This document shows, one piece after another, positions 47,011-59,654 of a DNA stretch of 64,000 nucleotides. Numbering within the stretch: the first letter of the stretch is position 1; each line of letters starts with the position of its first letter. Made by a program: the position numbers and the translations under genes. Source of the DNA: Mytilus galloprovincialis (taxonomy: Eukaryota > Mollusca > Bivalvia > Mytilida > Mytilidae); NCBI RefSeq assembly GCF_965363235.1, contig NC_134838.1, positions 11,626,441-11,690,440 on the forward strand, given 5' to 3'. Below the pieces are notes generated by a model. It was not told the DNA's origin and did no database searches. It saw nothing but the letters and a program-made list of their open reading frames with translations.

Positions 47011-48495
47011 TGTTTGAGATTTTGACGATAAAGATGAACACAAATGTATTTCACATTTCAACTCCTCACTTTACAATGTTTTGGTACATGCTGTGATTTT
47101 TTTGTCGTTTCAATTTAAAAGTACTTCAAATCAATATTATATGTAATAAATTGAATAGTTTTTATTTCATTGAAAGTTAATCAGATGAACCGGAAAAGTA
47201 TGCAATTAAAAAAAATGACGATAATGAATGATAATAAATATCACTAAGGTTCTGCAAGGTTTGAAAATCATTTTACATTTTGTAAATATCGTTTTGAAAA
47301 ACTTTACCCTAATTAAAAGCTCATACAGATCCCAAGAACTGATACAGATGTAACTTGTTTCGTTTTATTCGTAATCTACCATGCTTTCTACATAGAAACA
47401 ATTTTTTGATCGGTAACATGCTTGTTGTAATTGGGTTTGTATTTAATCTTATTATAGTTAATGTGATTAATTAGATATCTATGAAATTCTTGAACATCTG
47501 GTTGTGCGTTGTACCATCCTCTAGGCTTGTACATACACGTTCTAAGTAAGTTTAATCTGATTTATCGTGGAATGTACATTATCATTGACAAATTGATGAA
47601 CTACAGAAACTCAGTAGGAAATAAGAGAGTTATATATCCAAAAATCCAACTTTGCTTATTTCCAAATGTTTTGTATATATTAATCTGTTTATTTAATTCA
47701 CTAACATTTCTTTTTTATTGCATACCAATTAGATATTCCTAGTAGACGAAAGATTCGTAACAGTGCAACATCGCTTATAGCATAGATGTAATACCCACAT
47801 CTATGCTTTTAGTATAATGGCGGAAAAAAACAACAGTGCCTTAATTTGATGCTCTTGCAATACTCTCGATATCTGAGTTCCTATAGTATATAGAATATTG
47901 ATAATTTGACAAGTATACTTTTCATAATCTTAATCTTCATGATAAAATTGAATTACAGATAGCTCTATCTTTAAGCTTTTGTTAAAATAAGAACATGAAT
48001 GACCAAAGTCTTGTTCAGTGTTTAATATAAATGTCTTTAGAAATGAATTGAGCAACTATCAAACGATAGGCATATACACAGTCATCAAGTCATACTTGTA
48101 CAGTTGAAAAATTCAAATTGTTATACGGAGAAAACAAATGTTGGTTATTAATCAGAAGTCTTAAATTAGACTTGGCATAATTTAATGTATACCTATTGTG
48201 AAAATCAAAATTATGTAATCGTGAAAACATCTTTTTTAAGTCTAAGATAGGCTACACCTGCCAACTGTTAGTACTATACGGTTATTTCATTAATATTGCA
48301 AAAAATTGTTCAAAGCAATATATCATCATATTGCACGAGGTTGCAACTTCAAAAGGGTTAGATGTTGATGTGTCAAAACTAATTGAAGGAATCTTGTCCA
48401 ATTGAATAGACAGACAAGAGTATTTTGTCAAACGCAAAAATCAGGATATTTTCAAATGAATCAAATGTGTAATTCATTAGTCAATATTTAAAGAT
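47011..48495. other. Gene-poor stretch
   Basis: AT-rich, nothing supported. The open frame at 47509-47742 has no motif or splice context that I trust. Confidence 0.4.
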
Positions 48496-48690
48496 ATATA
48501 GGAAGATGTGGTATGAGTGCCAATGAGAAAACTCTCCATCCAAATAACAATTTATAAAAGTAAACCATTATAGGTCAAGGTACGGCCTTCAACACGGAGC
48601 TTTGGCTCACACCGAACAGTAAGCTATAAAGGGCTTCAAAAAATTAGTAGTGTAAAACCATTCAAACGAGAAAACCAACGTTCTAATCTA
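48496..48690 (+). repeat. Family S5 repeat, divergent copy
   Basis: 'GATGTGGTATGAGTGCCAAT', 'GTACGGCCTTCAACACGG' and 'AGCTATAAAGGGCTTCAA'. Diverged in the middle, so a separate subfamily is possible. Confidence 0.7.
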
Positions 48691-48999
48691 TATACTAGTA
48701 CATGATTATGATCAGATTATTCATTCAGAGAGATAAATGTCTAGTGAAAAATAACAATTACATATTCAGGACAAAAAATAGTTCATGTCTTTTGAATTTT
48801 ATCTTGTATGGACAAAAATGATGTTCTGAGTCAGATTCATAAAGTACTAAGGTTAATCTGTTATTTCGAAAAAGTCTTTCAACGCCTTTGTTGTCTAGTT
48901 CTCGGATTCACCCGGTCGTTAATTAAACCACGACTTTTTTGTATCCAAAGCAAGCATGTTACCGTCAGATTAAAAGATAAAAAGAATGTGTCCATAGTA

Positions 49000-49428
49000 C
49001 ACTATCATAAGTTTCACTCGCACTATCATTTTCTATGTTTAGTGGACCCTGAAATTGGGGGTTAAAACTATAATTTGGCATTTAAATTAGAAAGATCATA
49101 CCATAGGGAACATGTATACTAAGTTTAAAGTTGATTGGACTTCAACTTCATCAAAAACTACCTTGACCAAAAACTTTAACCTGAAATTTGCACTATCATT
49201 TTCTATGTTCAGTGAACCGTAAAATTTGGGTCAAAACTCTAACTTGGCATTAAAATTTGAAAGATCATATCATAGGGCACATGTGTACTAAGTTTCAAGT
49301 TGATTGGACTTCGACTTCATCAAAAACTACCTTGACCAAAAACTTTAACCTGAACGAACGAACGGACGGACGGACGCACAGACCAGAAAACATAATGCCC
49401 TCTACTATCGTAGGTGGGGCATAAAAAG
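49000..49428 (+). repeat. Family S4 repeat with tandem inner units
   Basis: Blocks of 'CACTATCATTTTCTATGTT', 'TTAGAAAGATCATACCATAG' and 'CTTCATCAAAAACTACC' recur at about 160-bp spacing, ending in a GGAC microsatellite and 'CAGACCAGAAAACATAATG'. See 18195-18550. Confidence 0.75.
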
Positions 49429-49454
49429 AAAATATCTTTCATTTGCTAAAAGAT

Positions 49455-49725
49455 AATATAAAAATGGGTATGGAATGGGAATATTTCAAAGAGATAACAA
49501 CCCGACCAACGAGCAGAAAACAGCCGAAGTCCAGCAGTCGGTCTTCAACACAGCGACAATAACCCGCACTCGGAAATGGCCTCTAGATAAAATTGTGTAC
49601 AAGTTCAGTGAAAACAAACTCCAAATCATATAAATGACCTAAAATAAAAAAAACAAAAAAAAACATACAAGACTAACAAATGCCACAGGCGCAAAATTGA
49701 GCTGTGAAGAGAACGATAAATCAGA
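49455..49725 (+). repeat. Family S1 repeat, shortened
   Basis: 'GATAACAACCCGACCAACG', 'GGTCTTCAACACAGCGAC' and 'CATACAAGACTAACAAATG' in family order, with internal deletions relative to 2221-2536. Confidence 0.65.
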
Positions 49726-50940
49726 CTTTAGACAATGAAGTAGTTTGGCAGTAGGTTAGCAACACATATTTCTCTGTATATCAATTACTATCTAGATGTC
49801 TTTGGATTATTTTTGTTGCTGGGTTGCTGTCTTATTAACGTCATATCCCATATCTTGTTTTAGCTACATTTGAACCAACACATTGTTGTCAACCTCTTTA
49901 CGCTAAACGACTTCTTTCAAGAAAATACATCTTCTGGAAACAGGTGTTTACGATATATATTCGATTGGGAATCAATTTGTTTAAAAACAATAAATATTTT
50001 GGTATACATTTCAACACCATAAAAAGTGCCACTGACGTCAGACATTAATTGGAAAATAAATAGAACAATCACTTTTGATTCAAAGCACTCGAATCTAATC
50101 TAAAAGCAATGGAATGCAATGATAATTTAATATGAAGAAAATTGATATAACGTGTTTTTGTCGGCATGAAGAGGTGGGGAAGTTTGGTAGACATATCTTA
50201 AAAATCTATCATTTTTCGAAGATGAGAAAGGTATTTCTTATTAGAAGAATCTGTTGCCAGGAGCAACTGTGCTGTCTAATCTGCGATCAGATGTCAGAAG
50301 GCGGAAGTGATTGACTAATTTGCTTTGTCTGTGTCGAGTGGTGGATAGATAGCTATTTGTGAAGGATCTTCAATCAGGTAAGTTCAACAGTTAACGAAAT
50401 TATTTTACGCTACTTGCTAAATTATAGTTTATGCTATAGTTAAAAGTTTGTCTTTGTGTTTTGTCTGAGTTTCATAAACCATTATAAATGTTGTATAATT
50501 CATATTATATTTCATGATAAAGTTAGCTAGTAGTGTTGTTACAATATAGTTTTATAGTTCATATGTGACAATGTGTACACACTTCCTTACCATGAACACA
50601 TTTACCTCCCTACCACCCTACCATTCCCGACATAATTTAGATAAACTAACAGTCATATCAAGAAAATAAATATAAAACATTCGATAACAGATACAACCCT
50701 TACCCTTAGTGAATGACCCCTTGTACTTTTAGTCTTCTTCCTAGAAAACCCTACCCTAAACCAAATACTAAACATATATAATCGTTAATAAGTGTGCGAG
50801 CATTTGCCATTCAAAAGGCGATAAATACATGACAAACGCGATTCAAAGTTGAAGCCGTCAATACTGTTAGACATAAAATTATCGAGAAGAAAGACCAAAA
50901 CAATGGTTATTTTTCATACTTTTCTACAAATGTTTACAAT
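49726..50940. other. Gene-poor stretch with a candidate splice donor
   Basis: No supported coding region. Near its middle, CAATCAG|GTAAGT (GT at 50378) is a consensus donor on the plus strand, preceded by less AT-rich sequence (about 50140-50377) that could be a 5' non-coding exon. There is no independent support. Confidence 0.3.
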
Positions 50941-51003
50941 ATAAAAAAGAAGATGTGGTATGATTCCCAATGAGACAACCCTCCACAAGAGACCAAATGA
51001 CAT
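50941..51003 (+). repeat. Family S5 fragment
   Basis: 'GAAGATGTGGTATGATTCCC' to 'GAGACCAAATGACA', cut short after about 60 bp. Confidence 0.75.
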
Positions 51004-52150
51004 TTCAGTTATTTTTTCGTATTAAATTACTCGACATCCATAACATGTTGATCTACAAATTAATGCGAAGTGAGTACATACAATGTACTATGATGCAATT
51101 TGAAGTAAACAAAAAAGACAAACTACTAGTAATATCACACCACACTACAGTAGCTTTCGGAAATTAGATAAAGAACTTACTTATCTTTCTGTATGATCTA
51201 AAATGTAAGTTGGAAATTGGATTATCAGTCGGTATTAAGCTTCAAGATTACTATCAAATTCGCAACAGATAACTCGCGTCAGACATAACACGACAAGGTG
51301 CGCGACAGTTCTTCTTTGTTTTCCAACTTATCCAAAAGACTAATACAACAGATACGAATGAGTTTATGGTAAGTTTATTTCAATAACAGAGTTTTTTGTC
51401 TTCGAAATTCATCATAATATTACCGTCTGATTATCATGTTATCGACACGTGTGGGGTCAATAGTTAAAAACGCAAAAATAAATTCATTAACAGAAACATA
51501 TTTATCTCCGTGTATACATATTATATATACCAGGGATGAAAAAATCATCAAATTCCGATAGACAGATAAGCATACGACATGACGAAAACTGTATCTAAGC
51601 AACAGAACTACAAACCGATACATGTCTACTGATATCTTCTTCATCATAACAACAAAAAATATGTAGACAATAAATTACCACAAAAAGGTACTTGAGTTAA
51701 TGAATGCTTGCTTAAATTACCTAGTGTAGCTTATGATTGCCGCTTCCTAGAATAGTAACATGCTTTGCTTCTTACCACTAAACAATGTGTGACAATATCT
51801 ATTAACAAGTTTTATCCATTTAGAATTGTAGGCAATCGTTTTATTTAAATTTAGGTTTCGAAAATGATTCTTTTTTATGATTTTTTTTCGAATGGACATG
51901 ATGAAGGAGCACTTACAATGTTATTTATGCTGTTAACAATGCTTGAATTGTTACCAATGATTATACTGAATTGTAAAGATATCTCTAATTTTGAGTTAAA
52001 ATAAATCTGTTTGAGATCAAAGATATGAGAGGATGAGAAAATGGTATTGTGTAGTTTGAAGTAAAGATATAAGTAAAGAAATAAATTTGTGACCGACAAA
52101 GAATGTTAATGTAAAGTATGTAATAGGGATAAGCGGTTGATATATAGGAA
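51004..52150. other. Gene-poor stretch
   Basis: AT-rich; no gene or clear repeat recognised. Confidence 0.4.
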
Positions 52151-52153
52151 TAA

Positions 52154-52330
52154 GGAAGCTACCATTTGGTTTTTATGGGGTTGGTTGGGGAGGGTGAAAT
52201 TTGAAAAAAAGGCCGGATAAGCAACCTGGAAAAAAAACATGATGACAATTTATGTAAAAAAAGTCAGGATAAACTAATAAAAAAAAAAATGAATGCATGA
52301 CAAAGATAAGAACTAAAAAAAATACAGATG
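52154..52330 (+). mobile_element. PIF/Harbinger-type MITE fragment, copy 4
   Basis: Begins GGAAGCTACCATTTGGTTTT after TAA and has decayed 'AAAAAAAGTCAGGATAA' microrepeats. The right end is missing. Confidence 0.6.
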
Positions 52331-52611
52331 GAACTCAATTTAGTATAATATGCATATACTAGTATTGCAACGTCTTCTGTATGTTGCATAAAGCAACAAC
52401 ATTGTAATTATTGTGAAAAAAATTGGTATACGCAAAATGTCATTTTATTAGAAAGACACAAGAAAAGTTAAGTCCCTCGCTTTTAAAGGTATATAGTATT
52501 GGTTACCCAACATTTGATTAACTGTCCATATAGGCAAAAACTTTATTCTTCTCATAAATTAGTTGTTGTATAAATGTTGTCTAAACATTTCCATGCCATC
52601 AAGACCAGGAA

Positions 52612-52898
52612 TAAAAACAAACAGCTGGTTCCATGTCAGGACTTCTGGCTTTTGTTAGTCTTGTATATATATTTTTTGAATTTGGTTCATTAATATGTTT
52701 GTGGATTTAGTATGACGTCCATTTTCGCTGAAGTAGTACACATTTTGGTTTAAGGGCAAACTGAAGCCCGCCTCTGGGTGCGGGATTTTCTCTCTGTGTT
52801 GAAGACCCAGGATTAGTGGATTTGGGCTGATTTGGTTCTATGGTGGGGATGTTGTCTCATTGACACATTCCCCGTTTCCCCGTTTCCATTTTAAATCT
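52612..52898 (-). repeat. Family S1 repeat, reverse orientation
   Basis: Reverse-strand landmarks 'GACAACATCCCCACCATAG', 'GGGTCTTCAACACAGAGAG' and 'ATACAAGACTAACAAAAGCC'. Diverged from the copy at 2221. Confidence 0.65.
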
Positions 52899-53419
52899 AA
52901 CTAGAGCTATTCTGTTAAAGATTCATTTTTGTACATGCATAAAACGTTATGTCAGTTTTGGCACCACCACTATACATTTGGAAATATATTCACATATTAG
53001 GTTGTCTTTTATCATTATACTTCAGGATTAAAACGACGATAAGGAACAGTTTGCGTACCTTTTGAAAACTTATTTAAAACGGAATAGTTCATCCTATTTT
53101 TTACGGTGATGTTGCCGAACAACACAAGTGTCGAACAAGCCTTGAAAATGTGTTATCATACGGGTAAACTTATCAAACCTTTGAATAAAATAATTCTAAA
53201 AACACTGTAATTAGATCTTTGAATATTGTTTTTTATTGGCATAAATATTGATTTTTTTTATCATAAATTAAAATCATACTTATTGTTGTACATATTCACA
53301 CTTCCACAACCTTTCGGTACCTTTATTTTGGCATTGCAAAAGGTCATATTTTTCACTGCATGACTTTACTGCTATACCATTGTCCCAGGTTAGGGAAGAG
53401 TTAGCCCTTCTACACATGT
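52899..53419. other. Spacer
   Basis: AT-rich; nothing recognised. Confidence 0.35.
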
Positions 53420-53422
53420 TTA

Positions 53423-55114
53423 TGCCCGCGTCACACTGTCCCGATTTTTACGCCGATGGCAACACGATTATGGAAATTTTCAAAATCGGGAATGATCGTA
53501 TCCAGATCGGGCTATTCGTAGTGCCATCTTTAACCATCGTAGAACCATCGGCCACTTTTTCTAGCCTTCGGGGACAACTTCGGGAAGGGTTCTAAATTTT
53601 TTAACATGTTAAAAAATCCCGGAAGGTGCGTCCGATATTGAGGGTTCGTATTGAGTTCGTATCACCATCCTCACCATAATAATGTCACCGGGAATGCATA
53701 TTTGAACATCGTATTGCATTCGTGTTTCCATCGTTTCCATCGGGCAGTTTTGACATTACGATGTCTACACGAATGAATCACGAAGCTACCCGAAGGTCTT
53801 ACGATGGCAACACGACTTCGTGAAGACCTCGTGATCCCGTCGTGATGCCATCGAATAAAAGTACGACGGTGACAGGATGGAACTACGACGGCAATAAATC
53901 CAGCTAAATGTAAGTTAATTTTCGCGCTTAAATACATTTAAAGTGCCATGCGCGATATGCACTGGTCAGTCTAATACGTCAGTTAAGAAAGACGTTCACA
54001 AAACATGGAGCTCATATCATATGATTCTATGAGAACAAGCCTGGAAAGGCGACAGCGTTGTTTCTAATAATTCAAATTGAACAAGAAGAGCAGGTATGTC
54101 AGGCTCAGGATTTACTTTTACAAATAAAATATTATTTTTTGTCAATTTTTCATATCAAATAACATAATGAAAATCATAAACGCGCCTCGTATACCAAAAC
54201 TGCAGGTACACGTATATAGGGAAACCAACTTTTTCTTCATTATTCTTATTTTTTATGTATCGTCTGAGTTATTGTCACACGAATGTTTACTCCGTAAGCA
54301 TTTTGTTTTCTATATGTCATATTTTGCCGCATTTATTGCTTTCTCCACATCCTTCCTTTAGTCTATATTATTATGATATTTTCCTGGAAAGAGCTCTTTT
54401 TGAATAAAAGTGATCAACGAACCCATTACCTTACCTTTAAAATAGATCAGTAAACATGGGCATAATTATGGGTGATTATTCAGACTAGTGCACACATTTT
54501 TCAGTTCAAACAAGGCAATGCCGAGCGTGGCATCCCTCGTATGTAACATATTGGGGACAAATATGTACACTATATGTGTATATGACACATGCAGAAAATG
54601 GTAAATTGAATACGCATATTTGATACATAAACTATTTTTTTTTAGAAATCAACCAAATTATTCAGTAACTGGAAATACCCACGGTCTTCCGTCTTATGAT
54701 TAAACCAAAAATTAAATGTACAATATAATATATATTCAATATTGATCAAACAATTTAAAACGCGTGATGCCTTCGGCATATAATTTAAATGCATCGTAAG
54801 CTGTACACGACGTCTTTTAGACATCGTATGGCCATCGCGCCATCATCGTAATCCATCGTGTAGCCTTCGTGATCCATCTTGTAGGCTTCGGCTGAGATAT
54901 GAAGCTTAAATACCGTCTTCGGTTAACCTTTGTATGTCCATCTTTTGCTATCGTATATACTTTCGGCACCCTCGTATAGACTTCGTTATTCATCGTACTT
55001 GCTTCTGTCACTTTTTGGTATTTTAACGAGATCGGGACCAACTTCGTACGAACTTACAATTTTCGCATTCGGGTGTCCATCGTATATAAAAATCGGGACA
55101 GTGTGACGCGGGCA
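53423..55114. mobile_element. 1.69-kb TIR element with TTA target duplication
   Basis: Both ends begin TGCCCGCGTCACACTGTC, matching for about 28 bases, and are flanked by TTA (53420-53422, 55115-55117). Subterminal zones (53423-53900; 54770-55114) are filled with dozens of degenerate 'CGATGG', 'CTTCG' and 'CATCGT' words. The AT-rich core (about 53900-54760) has a small exon-like remnant at 54005-54093. The TTA duplication suits PIF/Harbinger (CACTA also makes 3 bp). No complete transposase, so non-autonomous. Confidence 0.82.
54005..54093 (+). pseudogene. Possible first-exon remnant of a transposon gene
   Basis: An ATG opens MELISYDSMRTSLERRQRCF, then a stop; an overlapping frame reads FLIIQIEQEEQ up to a donor CAG|GTATGT (GT at 54094). 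Arg-rich then hydrophobic/Glu-rich N-termini are seen in some animal Harbinger transposases. A single frameshift would explain the two frames. Weak. Confidence 0.3.
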
Positions 55115-55117
55115 TTA

Positions 55118-56005
55118 ACCACGCCATATTATGTATGTACCTGTCCAAAGTCAGGAGCATGTAATTCAGTGTATTCACCGGTTCTTGTTGGGTCATGTCT
55201 GTCCTACTTGTTTTTCGTTATTTGATTTGTTTTGAATAAGACCTCTAGTTCTCTTAATTGATTTGTTGATTTGTTTCATTTTTCCCTGGGTTTTTTATAA
55301 TGCCGATTTAAGGCATGTATTTTTTCTCTTAGTTTCCTATTATTTCTAACGCCTACTTCATTTGAACTTTGATAGATAGCTTTCTCATTAGCAAATGGAA
55401 ATCTTTTGACGTATCCGCCGTTTTTGTCTAAAAATATGTGTGACATGTAAATATATTGAATACAGCAATGGTCTAAACTAATACTATGACAACTCAAAGA
55501 CACAAGTTACTAAACCACATCTAGCGGTCAAAATAAAGTCTTTAAAGATAGACATGTGCCTGTACTATATGACTAAATAATCAATTGCTATCAAACATGT
55601 ACAATAAATCCCAAAATGTCCATGATGTATGTACCGTTTGTCCCTGAGAGTATTTCAATATTGATTACTAAAATCTTCTATTTTGTTGATATTGAAACCA
55701 TGAAGGCATTCATATTAGTTTTTAAAGTTATTAGTTCTGTCGGGTATAATCTTTACACATAGCTTTATAAATAAGGGACCGACCACTAAAGACCTAAAGC
55801 AAAACGAACTGTCAGAACTTTAGAGATTTTTAAAGCCTGGTAATTATTTATTTGTCCCAATGTTTGTGTCTGAGGGGTATACCTCAACGCAAGTGGTGGG
55901 ATTTATCAATGCGTATGTTCGTCCGGTCCGATGGGTAACTTAAATCAAATGCTTTGTGAAGGGTATTACTGGGTGCAAGGCTGTCTTCACGTTAGAGTGC
56001 CCTTT
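55118..56005. other. Spacer between two TIR elements
   Basis: AT-rich; no gene supported. The open frame 55276-55503 (minus) has no recognised motif. Confidence 0.35.
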
Positions 56006-56012
56006 TAACAAC

Positions 56013-57542
56013 TGGGTCATTTTCAAAAAATGTCGAATTTTGAAATTGAAAAAATTATTAAAAGTTACTTATTCAAACAACCCTCTACATAAGATAATCA
56101 AAAGAAACAGTACTTAAAGAACAACATATTAAAAGATGCAATCTTAATGATGTCATACAAAAATATGTTGAAACATTTTTTGATCGGTGGTACATTATTT
56201 TGTCTATCCTGTTACCATTTTCAAAAGAAATTTTGGGTTATTAAGAAAACGTTTAGATAAAATGTTAAGCTTGTTTTACGTAGACAATTAGATGGTTTTA
56301 AAGAGAATAAACTTCTATATATATTCATTCTGTAATATAATAGATTATTTGCCAATTTAACAGGTTGTACTGAAAAATGCCTCTAAAAATTGGTTTTCAA
56401 AGGTTGTAAAAATTACCACCAGTAATGCAAGTCTAAGATAGCAATTTATATTGTTCGGCATTTTTTCACCCTTTCAAATAAACCCAACATCAAGTAAATC
56501 CCTCATAAGTTAGTTTACTTTTCTCTATATTTCATTGGTAACAGGAACGTACGTTTCTGATATATTACTATATAAAAGTCTATCCTGTTACCTTTTTGTC
56601 TATCCTGTTACCGATATCAGTATTGCACCTGCGAATGCTTAATTGGGAAGATTAATACGTTATAACCTTAAGATGACTTCAAACAACGAAATATTTCATT
56701 CGTTTTGCACCTATATGTTAAGATAAAAAAAATAACGACGTTTTTGTCTACAATTGTCTATCCTGTTACTGTAACCATAGCAACAATAGTAACAGGATAG
56801 ACATAACAGGATAGACAAATTTCTTCGTTTTTGATTGCTGTTGTGAAATAACTACTCCCTTTGGTGGAGTGATTACGTTTTTCTATTGTGAATTTGGTTT
56901 CCAACACGTTATTGCACTTTTTACAAGTATACTGTTGGTGTATTTAATCAAAATTGTTGGTAACAGCATAGACATGAAAAAAAGTACGCTATATTTTTTT
57001 TCACTATATGTCTTGAAATTTCTTTTCTCTACACTGTCGTTCAAGAAACGAGGCGTTTTAAATGTAAAGATTACTTTGCACTTTTGAGATCAACGCTGAC
57101 TGATTCAATATTCATAGGGAGAATAATTTCACGGCTGATTTAAGTAGCGGTAACAGGAAAGACATGAACCTCCTGTACGCAGATTCAATTTAGTTTGTAG
57201 ATAATATGTTACATACAATGATATAGAAGCTACGATTTTTCGTTAGAGTAATATTAAACGTTCTTAAAAAGTCCCTTTTGCAGATATCAAGGCGATCGGA
57301 AAATCGCAAAAAAATCATTTGAAATGTGTTTTTCTGACACTGTACGCAGACAAATACCCCCAAAATGGGTCTTAAATGCAGTTTAATCTTATCAAAATAG
57401 ATGTAAGGTGTGTTTATTATTAATGTTCTGAATCACAAATCCGACAAGCTTTCATTTAAACCATTACAACTGAAATTTCCATTAGAAATAAAAAAGTTAG
57501 CATGGGTGTACTGAAAATTCGACATTTTTTGAAAACGACCCA
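56013..57542. mobile_element. 1.53-kb TIR element with internal 'GTCTATCCTGTTACC' motifs
   Basis: The left end TGGGTCATTTTCAAAAAATG and the right end, reversed, TGGGTCGTTTTCAAAAAATG match for about 33 bases. Inside, GTCTATCCTGTTACC or a close form occurs forward at 56202, 56578, 56598 and 56756 and reversed at 56789, 56804, 56959 and 57149. The switch of orientation near the middle gives the element a two-armed layout. The flanks share only AC, so the duplication is unresolved. No transposase seen. Confidence 0.65.
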
Positions 57543-58767
57543 ACTATTTACTGTATATTTGATGTGGGTTTTTTTTTTTGAAAGATAAAAATGTCTGCTG
57601 TTATCTAACATGCCTCGTTTTGCAGAAGCAATTTAAATTCAACACAATTTATAAAAGGCAATAATAATTAATATACCGATATTGTAATCCCACAAAACTA
57701 TTAGATAAACAGTTATTCAAATTTCAAGAAACAAACAAAAAATAATTGTTGAATTTAATACTGAAGGTCATCCTGAAGTGCAACTGTAGCACAGATATTT
57801 GTTTTACCTCCCACAAGATGCACTGCTAAAAATCATCTTATCCAACGTTAATTATTTAAAAGAAATGTAACTGATGTTTAGCTGTGTTTATCCCCCCCTT
57901 TTTTCGCCAGTGTAAATTTATTTGTATCGTGTTCATGTTAAATCAATATCATCAGAATTTTCGGTAAACCGAATGATGGCCATGACATTATTAAGTACAA
58001 CAAAACAATAAACACGTTTTAGACTACAAAGAATTAGTTTTCAGTATGGATGATGTATATTTTGATTTGCATGTTGAGATTGTTTATCAGTGAATATTAG
58101 CAAAACTATCATGTCTTTGTCAAAAAATGTCATTTCTAATTACAAGAAGCATATTTGGGTTACTCGCCAAAGTTTTCTGCACTGATGTATAATAATGAGA
58201 AAACAGAATGTTTTTGTCAGCTAATATGATAATTATGTTTTACATCAGAAAGTAAAGATATGATGCATACAACTTAACAAAGTTAATAGAAATTAAATAT
58301 AGATCTCTTGTAAAAAGGAGAAATGTCTGTTTGTCAGTCATGTTTGTGAAGACGAAACTTGGCTACATTCCATCCAAGTTCAAGATCGTGCATCAGCACG
58401 CATTTTCATCAGCCAACAATTTTCACGCACCTCAGGATTTGAAAACGCCTTGCCAAAATAGGTTTATGAAATGATTTGTTTTTCAGTTTCTGTGGTTAAA
58501 ATACACAATACAGTGCTCTGTGAAAGTCGTTAAGCACTGTTGTGATTATAATAAGATTAATTGTTCACTGTCTATTACATAATGAAATCTCTCTAAACAA
58601 TCGGCAATAGATTTGTTATATCATTCAGCGTTAAAAAAATATATAACAATGTAAAAGGCAGAGCAGAGACAGCGTGCCATGATATGTGTTTGACGTATAA
58701 CGATAAAAACGCTGGCCAAATGACGTAAACAGTAAGTTTTGGTACATGAACATAAAATGTAGCCTTG
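57543..58767. other. Gene-poor stretch
   Basis: AT-rich; no gene or clear repeat recognised. Confidence 0.4.
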
Positions 58768-58916
58768 CAGGGGCTGATCTAGTCATTTTAAAAAAAGGGG
58801 TTCCAAACACAGGATAAAAGGGGGAGTCCAATTATATGTCCCAATTCAAATGCATTGATCGTCCAAAGAAAAGGGGCGGTTCCAATCCCGGAACAATCAT
58901 GTGGATCCGCCACTGA
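58768..58916 (-). repeat. 'GGATCCGCCACTGA' repeat
   Basis: On the minus strand it begins 'GTCAGTGGCGGATCCAC' and continues with G-poor/C-run blocks ('GGAACCGCCCC', 'CCCCCTTTTATCC'). A widespread invertebrate-type repeat; a short relative lies at 14930-14985. The open frames here on the minus strand (58631-59150) are within it. Confidence 0.55.
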
Positions 58917-58939
58917 CTCTTTTAGACTGGTTTTGACGA

Positions 58940-59100
58940 AACACGTTAGTTTTTTTCCAAATATAACGAAAACGGAGGCTAGTTTAGACCTCTGACGAAT
59001 CACGATAAGGATATTTTGATGAATCACGGTAAAATTTAACCAATTTGACACTAATGATTGCCGAAAAAGATCGTTTGACGCCTGACGATAAAGCGTATTA
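58940..59100 (-). repeat. Short degenerate 'GACGAATCACG' repeats
   Basis: 'GACGAATCACGATAAGGATA', 'GATGAATCACGGTAAAATTT' and 'GACGCCTGACGATAAAGCG' recur at about 35-60 bp spacing, with an earlier related block near 58690 ('GACGTATAACGATAAAAACG'). Confidence 0.5.
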
Positions 59101-59459
59101 ATACCCTCATTATTCATACATGTATTAAAGTGAAACAGCTTGTAAATCAATCAGAGAAATTCTATCTGATGTCATTTAACATTGATATGTGATGTAATTG
59201 CTAATGAGACAACAACCTTACAAAAACAAACGTAAATTGAAAAGATCCACACCAGAAGTTCATTACATAGTCTCTAATATAAGTAATGATACACAAAATA
59301 AAGCAAATTATTATAATCATAAGAAACGTGAAATAATTTGGAATACCTACCAAAAAACAAATTTATGCTAACTGTAATAAAACGAAATCGACTTTTTGTC
59401 ACAAAAAACGTTAAAAAATTCATAATGATGATAAACCGAATTTCTAATGGTTATGTGTT

Positions 59460-59587
59460 TCGATCATATCGTTTTGGTTTATGTAGTTTAAGTATGATGT
59501 TTCGAACAAATTGTTTTTGGTTTAGGTAGTTTAAGTATGATGTTTCGATCATATTTTTTGGTTTAGGTAGTTTAAGTATGATGTTAT
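59460..59587 (+). repeat. Three tandem units of about 43 bp
   Basis: Each unit carries 'GGTTTANGTAGTTTAAGTATGATG' in short form 'GTTTAAGTATGATGTT' preceded by 'CGATCATAT' or 'CGAACAAAT'. They lie immediately before the splice acceptor of the coiled-coil gene. Confidence 0.85.
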
Positions 59588-59654
59588 ATTTTATTTAGGT
59601 TGGAGAAGGACACTGAATAACAAAAAACGCAAAGAAAATACAATCTAGCTCAAG

